Assembly: GCA_036375215.1 (NCBI GenBank)
Contig: DASUSH010000029.1
Coordinates: 1 to 8,976, forward strand
Direction of reading: 5' to 3'
Source: DASUSH01 sp036375215
Lineage (GTDB): Bacteria > Actinomycetota > Thermoleophilia > Solirubrobacterales > 70-9
DNA: 8,976 nucleotides
The translations under genes and the position numbers were made by a program. Each line of letters begins with the position of its first letter. Within the stretch, counting starts at the first letter, position 1. Below are positions 1 to 6,095 of the stretch, piece by piece. Under the pieces are notes generated by a model. The model was not told the DNA's origin and ran no database searches. It saw nothing but the letters and a program-made list of their open reading frames with translations.

Positions 1-311
1 TCGAACGCGACCAGGCAGGCGAACGGCGTCCTCCGCTCCGGCTCGACCGGGTGCGCGACGCCCCTCACGTCGCAGCGCCAGAACTCGCCGTCGACGGCGA
101 TCATCTCGCCGTCGATCGCGTCGAAGGTGCCGAGGCCGAGGTCGCCGTGGCCGGCGAGCTCGGCGAAGCTGACGTCGCCCTCGAGCTCGCCGTCGAGGAG
201 CCCGGCGAAGGTCGAGGCCTGGAAGACCTCGTGGGGCTCGGTGCCCTCGGGCAGGTCGCCGTGGTCGCCGGCGGTGACGTGGAGCGCGTGGATCAGGCGC
301 TCGTCAAGCAT
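1..311 (-). CDS. budA: Alpha-acetolactate decarboxylase, N-terminal part (runs off left edge)
   Basis: This gene encodes the first 103 residues of alpha-acetolactate decarboxylase, which converts (S)-2-acetolactate to (R)-acetoin in the cytoplasm, a branch from pyruvate. The translation begins MLDERLIHALHV and contains the family's N-terminal signature: FQASTFAGLLDGELEGDVSF (about residues 30-49), then GHGDLGLGTFDAIDGEM, then an EFWRCDV strand and RRTPFACLVAF near the cut. The zinc-binding histidines of this family lie in the C-terminal half, outside the window, so activity cannot be judged. The usual length is about 230-260 aa, so more than half is missing. The ATG at 311 overlaps the TGA of the upstream oxidase gene by one base (TGATG), which points to translational coupling; no strong Shine-Dalgarno stands alone in front of it. 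The family call is firm from the sequence; the operon role is inferred. Confidence 0.9.
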   Translation of the reverse strand, partial: MLDERLIHALHVTAGDHGDLPEGTEPHEVFQASTFAGLLDGELEGDVSFAELAGHGDLGLGTFDAIDGEMIAVDGEFWRCDVRGVAHPVEPERRTPFACLVAF

Positions 312-1585
312 CAGCCAACCCGCGTGACGGCCTCCGGGCCGACCTCGGCGACCGAGGTGCAGCCGGCGAGGCCCATCGTCAGGTCGAACTCGCCGACGAG
401 GTTCTGGATCACCTCGCGCACGCCCGCCTCGCCGCCGGCGGCGAGGCCGTAGACGTAGGGGCGGCCGATGAGGACGGCGGTCGCGCCGAGCGCGAGCGCC
501 TTGAAGGCGTCGGCGCCGCCGCGGATGCCGGAGTCCAGCAGGATCGGGATCCGCCCGCCGACGGCCTCGGCGATCGGAGGAAGCGCCTCGAAGGTCGCGA
601 TCGCGCCGTCGACCTGGCGGCCGCCGTGGTTGGAGACGACGATCCCGTCGATCCCCTCGTCGACCGCGCGCCGCGCGTCGTCGGGATGGAGGATCCCCTT
701 CAGCAGGATCGGCAGCTTCGTGCGCTCGCGCAGGAACGGCAGGTCCTCCCAGCGCAGCGAGGGCCGCGAGTAGATCTGGGTGAAGCGCTCGACCGCGGCG
801 CGGGCGTGGCCGGTGCGCAGCCCGTCGAGCGGCCCCTCGGGCCAGTTGCGCAGGACCTGGAGGAGGGTGCCGAGCGCGCGCAGGCTCGGCTTCGGCTGCT
901 CGCGCGTCGCGATGTCGGACTCGCCCTCGGGCGGGTTGTCGAGGAGCCGGCGGAAGACCGGGTCGCTCGTGTACTGGGCGATCCCCTTGCCGCGCAGGAA
1001 GGGCAGGTAGGCGACGTCGAGGTCGCGCGTGCGCCAGCCGAGCATGGTCGTGTCGAGGGTGACGGCGATCGCCCCCGCGCCGATCGCCTCGGCGCGCGAG
1101 ACGAAGCTCTCGACGAGGTCGTCGGAGGTGGACCAGTAGAGCTGGAACCAGCGCGGCGTATCGCCGAGCTCGGCGGCGATCTCCTCCATCGGCGTCGAGG
1201 CCTGGTTCGAGATCACCATCGGCACGCCCTCGGCGGCCGCGGCGCGGGCGGCGGCGCCGTCGGCGTCGCGGTGGGCGAGCTCGAGCACGCCGATCGGCGC
1301 GAGCAGGAACGGCGACTCGAGCCGGCGCCCGAAGAGCTCGATCGAGAGGTCGCGGGCGGAGACGTCGCGCAGCATGCGGGGCACGATCCGGACCCGGTCG
1401 AAGGCGGCGCGGTTGGCCGCGATCGTCCTGCTGGCGCCGGCGCCCGCGGCGACGTAGGCATAGGCCTCGCGGCTCATCGCCCGCTTCGCCCGCCGCTCGA
1501 GCTTGCGGTAGTCGACGGGGACGCGGGTGCGCCTGCCGGAGACCCCGGCCAGGTAGACCCTGCGCTGTCGCTCGAGACCGTTCAG
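311..1585 (-). CDS. FMN-dependent L-lactate 2-monooxygenase / alpha-hydroxy-acid dehydrogenase-like
   Basis: This is a cytoplasmic flavoenzyme of the glycolate oxidase/lactate monooxygenase family, oxidising an L-2-hydroxy acid, most likely lactate, to pyruvate or acetate plus CO2. Counting from the first ATG (1477; 388 aa), it shows RWFQLYW (109-115), TLDTTMLGWRTRDLD (140-154), FLRGKGIAQYTSDPVF, the FMN-contacting Lys260 in ILLKG, the catalytic-base motif SNHGGRQ with His284, and the phosphate-binding LLDSGIRGGAD and IGRPY. GWRxRDLD plus FLRGKGIAQYTSDPVF resembles lactate 2-monooxygenases rather than glycolate oxidases. Family members carry about 35-40 residues before the YVAAGAG segment. 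Here in-frame codons upstream encode exactly that, ERQRRVYLAGVSGR then VPVDYRKLERRAKRA, but contain no ATG, GTG or TTG. I therefore placed the start at a CTG (1585-1583) with AGGA 8 nt upstream, giving 424 aa. That start is uncertain; the enzyme family is not. Confidence 0.85.
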   Translation of the reverse strand: MNGLERQRRVYLAGVSGRRTRVPVDYRKLERRAKRAMSREAYAYVAAGAGASRTIAANRAAFDRVRIVPRMLRDVSARDLSIELFGRRLESPFLLAPIGVLELAHRDADGAAARAAAAEGVPMVISNQASTPMEEIAAELGDTPRWFQLYWSTSDDLVESFVSRAEAIGAGAIAVTLDTTMLGWRTRDLDVAYLPFLRGKGIAQYTSDPVFRRLLDNPPEGESDIATREQPKPSLRALGTLLQVLRNWPEGPLDGLRTGHARAAVERFTQIYSRPSLRWEDLPFLRERTKLPILLKGILHPDDARRAVDEGIDGIVVSNHGGRQVDGAIATFEALPPIAEAVGGRIPILLDSGIRGGADAFKALALGATAVLIGRPYVYGLAAGGEAGVREVIQNLVGEFDLTMGLAGCTSVAEVGPEAVTRVG

Positions 1586-1595
1586 GGGCCGAGTC

Positions 1596-2528
1596 CTACC
1601 ACGCCGGGGCGGGGGCCCGCGCGCTACGGAAGCGGTCGTAGAGCGCCCAGGCGGCGAAGCAGAGCGCGCCGACGGCGGCGGTGGCGGTCAGCATCGCGCC
1701 GGCGGCCGCCGCGGCGGCGAGCCCGCCGGCGCCGAGGATCAGCGCGGTGGCGGCGGCGCCGCCGCTCGGCCCGACCGGGAGCAGGCCGAAGACCGCGAAG
1801 CCGATCAAGAGGGCGACCGAGTCGAGGATCGAGGCATCGACCCCGGCTCCGTTCAGGAGGAACCAGTTGCGCGCGATCTGGATCACTACCGCGAGCACGA
1901 CGAGGGCGATGATCCGCGCCCGCCCGTCGAGACCGCGCAGGATCGCGAGGCCGGCCCAGATCCCCTGCCGGCGGTGGCGCGCGACGCGCTGGAGGATCGC
2001 GAGCAGGCCGGCGATCACGGCGAAGGCGACGAGCGGGGTCCACCAGGGCAGCCCGAGCGGGCCGACCAGCGTGAACGACATGATCGCGGCGAGGATGCCC
2101 TCGACGACGACGATCGGGATCTCGGCCGAGAGCAGCACGGTGGCCTTCGGGCTCGTCTCCGGGGCTGAGCGCCGCAGCGCCGCCGTGCGGACCGCCAGCC
2201 CCAAGGTCCCGTTGAACAGATTGCCGAGGTAGCCCAGGCTCGAGGCGCGGTAGAGCCGGCGCCGGTCGACGGTGCCCCCGGCGGCGCGCACGCAGACGCA
2301 CCAGGCCTCGCTGCGGGCCGCGAGCCAGGCGACGTGCAGGACGACCGCGATCGCGAGGATCCAGATCGGCGCGGCACCGAGCGCCTTGGCGAACGCCTCG
2401 CGATCGCCGGCGAGCGCGAAGACGAGCGCCGCGGCGACGATCAGCGACCCCGCGACGGTGATCGCGGTCGGGTGGCGTCGCCAGAAGGCGCGCACGCCAC
2501 GTCCCTGCGTGTCCTCGGCCTGGCTCAA
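1596..2528 (-). CDS. Lysylphosphatidylglycerol synthase TM/flippase-like membrane protein
   Basis: This encodes a polytopic inner-membrane protein of about 310 aa in the LPG-synthase transmembrane/YbhN-like superfamily, which includes lipid flippases and uncharacterised membrane proteins. A short basic N-terminus (RAFWRRHPTA) is followed by roughly seven to eight hydrophobic segments. The conserved family region is RRRLYRASSLGYLGNLFNG then LGLAVRTAALRR, and a Gly-rich segment LLPVGPSGGAAATALI lies near the C-terminus. The C-terminal lysyl-transferase domain of full MprF is absent. I chose TTG at 2528 because GAGGAG sits exactly 6 nt upstream (2540-2535). An ATG at 2600 would add 24 polar residues of poor family character. 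The gene ends about 10 bp before the likely start of the lactate oxidase, so the two probably share a transcript. The lipid or sugar substrate is unknown. Confidence 0.75.
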   Translation of the reverse strand: MSQAEDTQGRGVRAFWRRHPTAITVAGSLIVAAALVFALAGDREAFAKALGAAPIWILAIAVVLHVAWLAARSEAWCVCVRAAGGTVDRRRLYRASSLGYLGNLFNGTLGLAVRTAALRRSAPETSPKATVLLSAEIPIVVVEGILAAIMSFTLVGPLGLPWWTPLVAFAVIAGLLAILQRVARHRRQGIWAGLAILRGLDGRARIIALVVLAVVIQIARNWFLLNGAGVDASILDSVALLIGFAVFGLLPVGPSGGAAATALILGAGGLAAAAAAGAMLTATAAVGALCFAAWALYDRFRSARAPAPAW

Positions 2529-2684
2529 GTACGGCTCCTCGCTGTCTTGGTTCCCGGAAGAGCGGTGGCGCCAAACAATCGGCCGACCGCACGACAGCAA
2601 AGAGCGGGCGTCAGGCTTCTCCTCCCTACAAGCGTACCCGCTGGCGGCCGTTTTCGGGCGAACTCGCGTGGGTATGCTCGCCGC
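2529..2684. promoter_or_regulatory. Divergent intergenic region between membrane protein and 164-aa gene
   Basis: This 156-bp spacer separates two outward-facing genes and should hold both promoters. On the plus side there is the TATGCT element described separately. On the minus side, GGGTACGCT (plus-strand 2631-2639) contains both a TANNNT match and a GGGTAC core, which would give a 5' leader of about 100 nt ending in the GAGGAG ribosome binding site. The spacer is less GC-rich than the flanking genes. I see no clear operator palindrome or riboswitch. Confidence 0.4.
2673..2678 (+). promoter_or_regulatory. Candidate -10 element (TATGCT) for a leaderless mRNA
   Basis: TATGCT matches the actinobacterial TANNNT -10 consensus. 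Exactly 6 nt separate it from the GTG at 2685, so transcription starting 7 nt downstream would begin on the start codon itself. No Shine-Dalgarno-like sequence precedes the GTG. A recognisable -35 box is not evident (TTTTCG lies around 2651-2656). The call rests on spacing and consensus only. Confidence 0.4.
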
Positions 2685-3179
2685 GTGACCTCACGGCTGC
2701 TCGCCATCTACCTGCAGGATCACCTCGCCGGCGCCTCCGGCGGGCTCGAGCTCGCCAAGCGCGCGGCGCGCAGCAACGAGGGGACGCCGCTGGGCGACTT
2801 CCTCGACCGCCTCGCCGGCGAGATCGCCGAGGACCGCGAGACGCTGGTCGAGATCATGGCCGCGCTCGAGATCGGCGCGGACAGGGTCAAGAACGCGCTT
2901 GGCTGGGGCGCCGAGAAGCTCGGCCGGCTGAAGCCCAACGGGCAGCTCACGGGCTACTCGCCGCTCAGCCGCCTGGTCGAGCTCGAGGGCCTGCACGTCG
3001 GCGTCAGCGGCAAGCTCTCCGCCTTCCAGTCGCTGCGCGCCACCTTCGGGGAGGAGGTCGCCGGCCGCAACCTCGACGGGCTGATCAGCCGCGCCACCCG
3101 CCAGCTCGAGGAGCTCGCCGAGCACCGCGCCGAGGCCGCGCGCGTCGCCTTCGAGGACGAGACCGCTCCGGTCGCCTGA
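2685..3179 (+). CDS. Conserved 164-aa helical protein of unknown function
   Basis: This gene encodes a soluble, all-helical protein with no signal peptide or membrane segment. It begins VTSRLLAIYLQDHLAGASGG, continues with an acidic/basic amphipathic helix (GDFLDRLAGEIAEDRETLVEI), a hydrophilic VKNALGWGAEKLGRLKPNG stretch, then YSPLSRLVELEGLHVGVSGK, and ends in a charged helix rich in Glu and Ala. The layout of four or so long helices resembles ferritin-like bundles, but I do not see the paired ExxH iron ligands, so no metal-binding role is claimed. Similar proteins appear in actinobacteria as conserved hypotheticals, from memory. The start is GTG at 2685, because upstream sequence in the same frame overlaps the divergent promoter region and looks non-coding. 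It stands alone on the plus strand and converges with the secreted-protein gene 24 bp away. Confidence 0.72.
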   Translation: MTSRLLAIYLQDHLAGASGGLELAKRAARSNEGTPLGDFLDRLAGEIAEDRETLVEIMAALEIGADRVKNALGWGAEKLGRLKPNGQLTGYSPLSRLVELEGLHVGVSGKLSAFQSLRATFGEEVAGRNLDGLISRATRQLEELAEHRAEAARVAFEDETAPVA

Positions 3180-3180
3180 C

Positions 3181-3192
3181 GCCGCCGGCGGC
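3181..3192. terminator. Short GC palindrome between convergent genes
   Basis: GCCGCCGGCGGC is a perfect 12-bp palindrome directly after the plus-strand stop codon and before the stop of the convergent minus-strand gene. It could help stop transcription from both sides. There is no loop and no T-tract, and such palindromes are common in DNA this GC-rich, so support is weak. Confidence 0.2.
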
Positions 3193-3203
3193 GCGCCGGG
3201 CCG

Positions 3204-4193
3204 TCAGCAGGGCGAGCGCTCCTTGGCCGCGCTCTTCACGACCTGGAACGCGCCCCCCGGGATGTCCTTGAGGCGGCCGAGATCGTCGTCGTCCCAGCGG
3301 GTGTCGACCGAGCCTTGGAAGAACCAGTTCGAGCCGTTGTCGGCGTTGATCACGCCGTAGTGGCGGAAGGCCTCGAAGATCGGCCGCGACTGCGAGCCCT
3401 GGGGGAAGTCGTCCAGGTGCTCCTTGAAGTAGCCGCCCTTGAGGCGTAGCCGCATCCCCATCGGCGGCCGGTTGCGGTTGCAGGAGTCCGAGGCGTGGTG
3501 GGTCGCGGGCGGGATGTAGCCCTCGCGGGTCTCGTCGAAGGTGATCCGGATCGCATGCTCGACGCGGCCCGCTGCGACCTCGTCGAAGCGGACGAGCCCG
3601 GGGAAGATCGGCAGGCCGGCGGCGTCGGCGGAGGTCGAGCCGGCCGGGCGCAGCGGGCCCGGGCTGTTCAGGTCGAACCGCGCGGTCGAGTCGGCCTGCC
3701 AATTGCCGCCCGCCTGCGGGAAGGCGCGGTAGAGCTCGTAGAGCCCGCAGCCGCCCTGCTGGAGGACGATCACGTGGCGGTCGCCGTCCGAGCCTGGGCC
3801 GCCCTCGATCCGCGCGCCGGGCGGGATCGGGGCCTGTCCGAAGTCGGATTCGTCGGGGAAGCCGTCGGGCCCGATCGTGACGGTGACGTCCGGCTGCTCC
3901 GCGGGGACGACCTCGAAGGGGATGCCGAACTCGCCGTCGCCGCCGAAGTCGGGGTGCAGCTCGGTGCCGCCGTCGCGGTTGATCTGGCGGACGATCCGCT
4001 TCGAGCGCTTGTGGACCGGTGCCTTCGTGATGTCCTGGTTCCACGCGGTCTGGTCCGCGGCGGACTTCGCCTGCGGCGAGCCGCTCGAGTCGGGGAAGAC
4101 CGAGCAGCCGCCGACGTTCGGGGCGGCGCCCGCCCCGGCGGTCGCGAGCAGCGCGACCGCGACGGCGAGGACGGCGGCGCCGAGGGCTCTCAT
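3204..4193 (-). CDS. Secreted conserved protein of unknown function
   Basis: This 329-aa protein begins with a clear signal peptide: MRAL, then a hydrophobic Ala/Val/Leu core and a likely signal peptidase I cleavage after AGAGA (about residue 23). The mature part contains strongly conserved-looking blocks: TELHPDFGGDGEFGIPFEVV (about 78-97), IPPGARIEGG, DGDRHVIVLQQGGCGLYELY, LRPAGSTSADAAGLPIFPGL, VRFDEVAAGRVEHAIRITF and VINADNGSNWFF. I recognise these from a widespread family of secreted or lipoprotein-like proteins in actinobacteria and other soil bacteria, but know no assigned activity. Four cysteines beyond the signal (in GGCSVF, GGCGLY, SDSCNRN and the terminal SPC) could form disulfides. 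It is not a lipoprotein: there is no lipobox cysteine. It starts 10 bp after the FAD-Rieske gene, so the pair is probably one transcript. No good Shine-Dalgarno is visible. Confidence 0.8.
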   Translation of the reverse strand: MRALGAAVLAVAVALLATAGAGAAPNVGGCSVFPDSSGSPQAKSAADQTAWNQDITKAPVHKRSKRIVRQINRDGGTELHPDFGGDGEFGIPFEVVPAEQPDVTVTIGPDGFPDESDFGQAPIPPGARIEGGPGSDGDRHVIVLQQGGCGLYELYRAFPQAGGNWQADSTARFDLNSPGPLRPAGSTSADAAGLPIFPGLVRFDEVAAGRVEHAIRITFDETREGYIPPATHHASDSCNRNRPPMGMRLRLKGGYFKEHLDDFPQGSQSRPIFEAFRHYGVINADNGSNWFFQGSVDTRWDDDDLGRLKDIPGGAFQVVKSAAKERSPC

Positions 4194-4203
4194 CCGCGGA
4201 AGG

Positions 4204-5709
4204 CTACTTGCGCGCGAGCGGGCTCACCGCGGGGCCCTGCAGCACCTCGCCGGTCGCCTCGAAGCGCGAGCCGTGGCACGGGCAATCCCAGGTCCGCTCC
4301 TCGGGGTTCCAAGCGACGATGCAGCCAACGTGGGTGCAGCGCGCCGAGAGCCGGTGGAGCTCGCCCTCGTCGTCGCGGTAGACCGCGTGCTGCTCGAGCC
4401 CGGAGGCGACGATCCTGCCCTCCCCGGGCGCGGGGTCCGCGGCCGGGTTTCGCCGCAGCCGGTCGGCGAAGAACCGGAAGGCGTCGGAGCCGCGCTCCTT
4501 GACCAGCTCCGGCAGCGCCGCGCGCAGGTTGAGCCGCGAGGTGTCGAAGTACTTGCCGTAGGCGCCCTCGCGCCCGGCGACCCGGTCGGCGAGCGCGTCG
4601 CCGGCGGCGATGCCCGCCGCGAGCCCCCACTTGTTGAACCCGGTCGCGGTCAGGATGCGGTTGTTCCACGGCGTCAGGCGCCCGATGAACGGGAGCTGGT
4701 CGATCGGGACGAGGTCGTGCGCGGCCCAGCGGTAGTCGGCGGGGCCCGCCGAGAAGCGCTCGACCAGGTCGGCCTCGAGGCTGCGGTAGTGCTCGGCGGG
4801 CTCGGAGAAGCCGGTCTTGTGGCCCTCACCGCCGACGATCACGTGCTCGGTCCCGTCGAGGTCCGCGAAGGAGCGGATCGATCGGGTGGGGCTCTCCACG
4901 CTCAGGTACATGCCCTGCGGAATCGCGCCGCCGGCGGGCCCGGCGACCGCGTAGGAGCGCATCGTGCCCGTACGGGCGAAGTAGAGGCCGCGGTCCAGGA
5001 AGGGCATGTGGGTGGCGACGACGACGAAGCCCGCGCGGACCTCGGCGCCGAGCGCGGTCGCGACCCGGAGGCCGGGGCCGCGGCCGTGGACCTGGGTGGC
5101 GCGCGTGTGCTCGAAGACCTGCACGCCCGAGGTGGCGAGCGAGTCGGCGACGCCGCGACACCAGGCGCCGGGGTCGAACTGGGCCTGCTCGTCGACGCGG
5201 ACCGCCGCGGCGACGTCGAACGGGAGGTCGGTCTCCGCCGTCACGGTCGCGTCGAGGCCGGCGGTGCGCGCCGCCTCGGCCTCGTCCTCGACCTGGCCGC
5301 GCTTCGAGGCCTGCTCGGTGTAGGTGAAGGCCGGCCGGCGTTCGAGCCGGCACTCGACGGAATGCTTCTCCGCGAGCGCGAAGGCGCCCTCCAGGCCCGC
5401 GCGGTTGAGCTTCGCGTAGGCGCGCGCGGTGTCGGCGTCGTGCTTGGAGAGGAGCTTCGAGTAGATCGTGCCCTGCAGGGCGCTCAGCTTCGCCGTCGAG
5501 TTGCCGGTCACGCCCGAGCCGATCGTGCGCGCCTCGAGGAGCGCGACCGAGTGGCCCGCTTCGGCGAGGTGGTGAGCCGCGGCGACGCCGACGATGCCGC
5601 CGCCGAGGACGGCCACGTCGACCTCGACGTCCCCCGCGAGCGGGGGACGTGGCTCGCGGCCGGGTTCGGCCACCCAGGGCGAGCGGAGGGTGTTGCGCTT
5701 GATATCCAA
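4204..5709 (-). CDS. FAD-dependent oxidoreductase (DadA/glycine oxidase-like) fused to a Rieske [2Fe-2S] domain
   Basis: This 501-aa two-domain redox protein starts with a DAO-type FAD-binding fold: VDVAVLGGGIVGVAAAHHLAEAG (GxGxxG at about 36-41, with the ribose-binding acidic residue Glu59 in LLEA), then GSGVTGNSTAKLSALQG, which is typical of this subfamily. The C-terminus is a complete Rieske cluster site: C458-T-H460 and C476-P-C478-H479 supply the four ligands, and C463 with C478 can form the usual disulfide, followed by GSRF. Such fusions probably pass electrons from an amine or amino-acid substrate through the Rieske centre to an unidentified acceptor; the substrate is unknown. The start is TTG at 5709, which yields the expected short N-terminal lead (SPWVAEPG) before the fold, although no strong ribosome binding site is seen. 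No signal peptide is present. The secreted-protein gene follows 10 bp downstream. Confidence 0.88.
   Translation of the reverse strand: MDIKRNTLRSPWVAEPGREPRPPLAGDVEVDVAVLGGGIVGVAAAHHLAEAGHSVALLEARTIGSGVTGNSTAKLSALQGTIYSKLLSKHDADTARAYAKLNRAGLEGAFALAEKHSVECRLERRPAFTYTEQASKRGQVEDEAEAARTAGLDATVTAETDLPFDVAAAVRVDEQAQFDPGAWCRGVADSLATSGVQVFEHTRATQVHGRGPGLRVATALGAEVRAGFVVVATHMPFLDRGLYFARTGTMRSYAVAGPAGGAIPQGMYLSVESPTRSIRSFADLDGTEHVIVGGEGHKTGFSEPAEHYRSLEADLVERFSAGPADYRWAAHDLVPIDQLPFIGRLTPWNNRILTATGFNKWGLAAGIAAGDALADRVAGREGAYGKYFDTSRLNLRAALPELVKERGSDAFRFFADRLRRNPAADPAPGEGRIVASGLEQHAVYRDDEGELHRLSARCTHVGCIVAWNPEERTWDCPCHGSRFEATGEVLQGPAVSPLARK
5627..5650. repeat. Perfect inverted repeat, 11-bp arms, inside the FAD-Rieske gene
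   Basis: ACGTCCCCCGC (5627-5637) and its exact complement GCGGGGGACGT (5640-5650) are separated by two bases. The pair falls about 20 codons into the FAD-Rieske reading frame. In mRNA it would fold as a very stable hairpin with a CUCG tetraloop. The arms are in coding sequence (PPLAGDV), so chance from codon use is possible. Confidence 0.5.
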
Positions 5710-5793
5710 GATGCGGGTCGGCCGCCGAGGACTCGACGGGGGGTGAGACTATGCCTCGCGCGCCCTCGCGATCGTCTCGGCGGCCTTCCCGGG

Positions 5794-5811
5794 CTCCGGC
5801 GCTAGCCGGAG
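5794..5811. terminator. Hairpin spanning the stop codon of the 77-aa gene
   Basis: CTCCGGC (5794-5800) pairs with GCCGGAG (5805-5811) around a 4-base loop that contains the minus-strand TAG stop (5804-5802). It may act as a transcription terminator or mRNA end-stabiliser for the small gene. There is no T-tract after it on either strand, so intrinsic termination is uncertain. Confidence 0.3.
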
Positions 5812-6035
5812 AGTCGCGAGCCGAGCAGCTGCTTGCCCTGCTCGGCGCCCTTCTTGCTCGCCTCCTGGGCGCGCTTGAAGAAGTCGGCGAGCTCCTCGTC
5901 GCCTTCGCGCTGGGCGTCGTCGATGTACCCCTCCAGGCGGAGTACGTTCGACAGGCACTGCTCCGTGAACCAGATCACGTTGTAGTCCTTGTCCTTCGTG
6001 CCGGTGACCTGGCCGGATTCCTGAGTGCTGGCCAT
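5802..6035 (-). CDS. Conserved 77-aa small protein of unknown function
   Basis: This small soluble acidic-to-neutral protein begins with a polar lead (MASTQESGQVTGTKDKDYN), followed by two predicted amphipathic helices: VIWFTEQCLSNVLRLEGYID and the highly charged EELADFFKRAQEASKKGAEQ, ending KQLLGSRLSG. I recognise it as a conserved small protein of actinobacteria with no assigned function. The single Cys sits in the first helix. There is no signal peptide or membrane span. The ATG at 6035 is supported by GAGG 5 nt upstream. The reading frame is free of family-atypical composition and less GC-rich than its neighbours in the N-terminal lead. It is probably its own transcription unit: it is flanked by a 60-bp leader with a possible promoter and a hairpin at the stop codon. 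Confidence 0.78.
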   Translation of the reverse strand: MASTQESGQVTGTKDKDYNVIWFTEQCLSNVLRLEGYIDDAQREGDEELADFFKRAQEASKKGAEQGKQLLGSRLSG

Positions 6036-6069
6036 TCCTGCCTCGCTTTCTCTCGTTTCGCTCCCTGCC

Positions 6070-6095
6070 CCACGCTTACCCGACTGACAGCGTGG
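6070..6095 (-). promoter_or_regulatory. Leader of the 77-aa gene: inverted repeat and GGGTAA motif
   Basis: Between the phosphoesterase stop (6096) and the 77-aa gene there is an inverted repeat, CCACGC (6070-6075) and GCGTGG (6090-6095), with a 14-base loop. Inside it, on the minus strand, lies GGGTAA (6081-6076), close to the GGGTAY -10 of SigB/SigF-type stress sigma factors. The matching -35 is imperfect (GTTA, 15 nt upstream). It may instead be a weak terminator of the phosphoesterase gene. Low confidence. Confidence 0.25.

Noticed and set aside
626..1912. A 428-codon plus-strand open frame
   Set aside because: It lies opposite the lactate oxidase and membrane protein genes, and its C-terminal part is an arginine-rich run with no domain.
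2334..2684. Upstream extension of the 164-aa gene to an ATG at 2334
   Set aside because: The extension overlaps the divergent membrane-protein gene and the promoter region, and its residues look non-coding; the GTG at 2685 with its -10 element fits better.
3877..5805. A 642-codon open frame on the plus strand
   Set aside because: It is antisense to the FAD-Rieske and secreted-protein genes, is packed with Arg/Gly/Val/Ala/Glu and has no recognisable motif. Long shadow frames are normal in DNA of this GC content.
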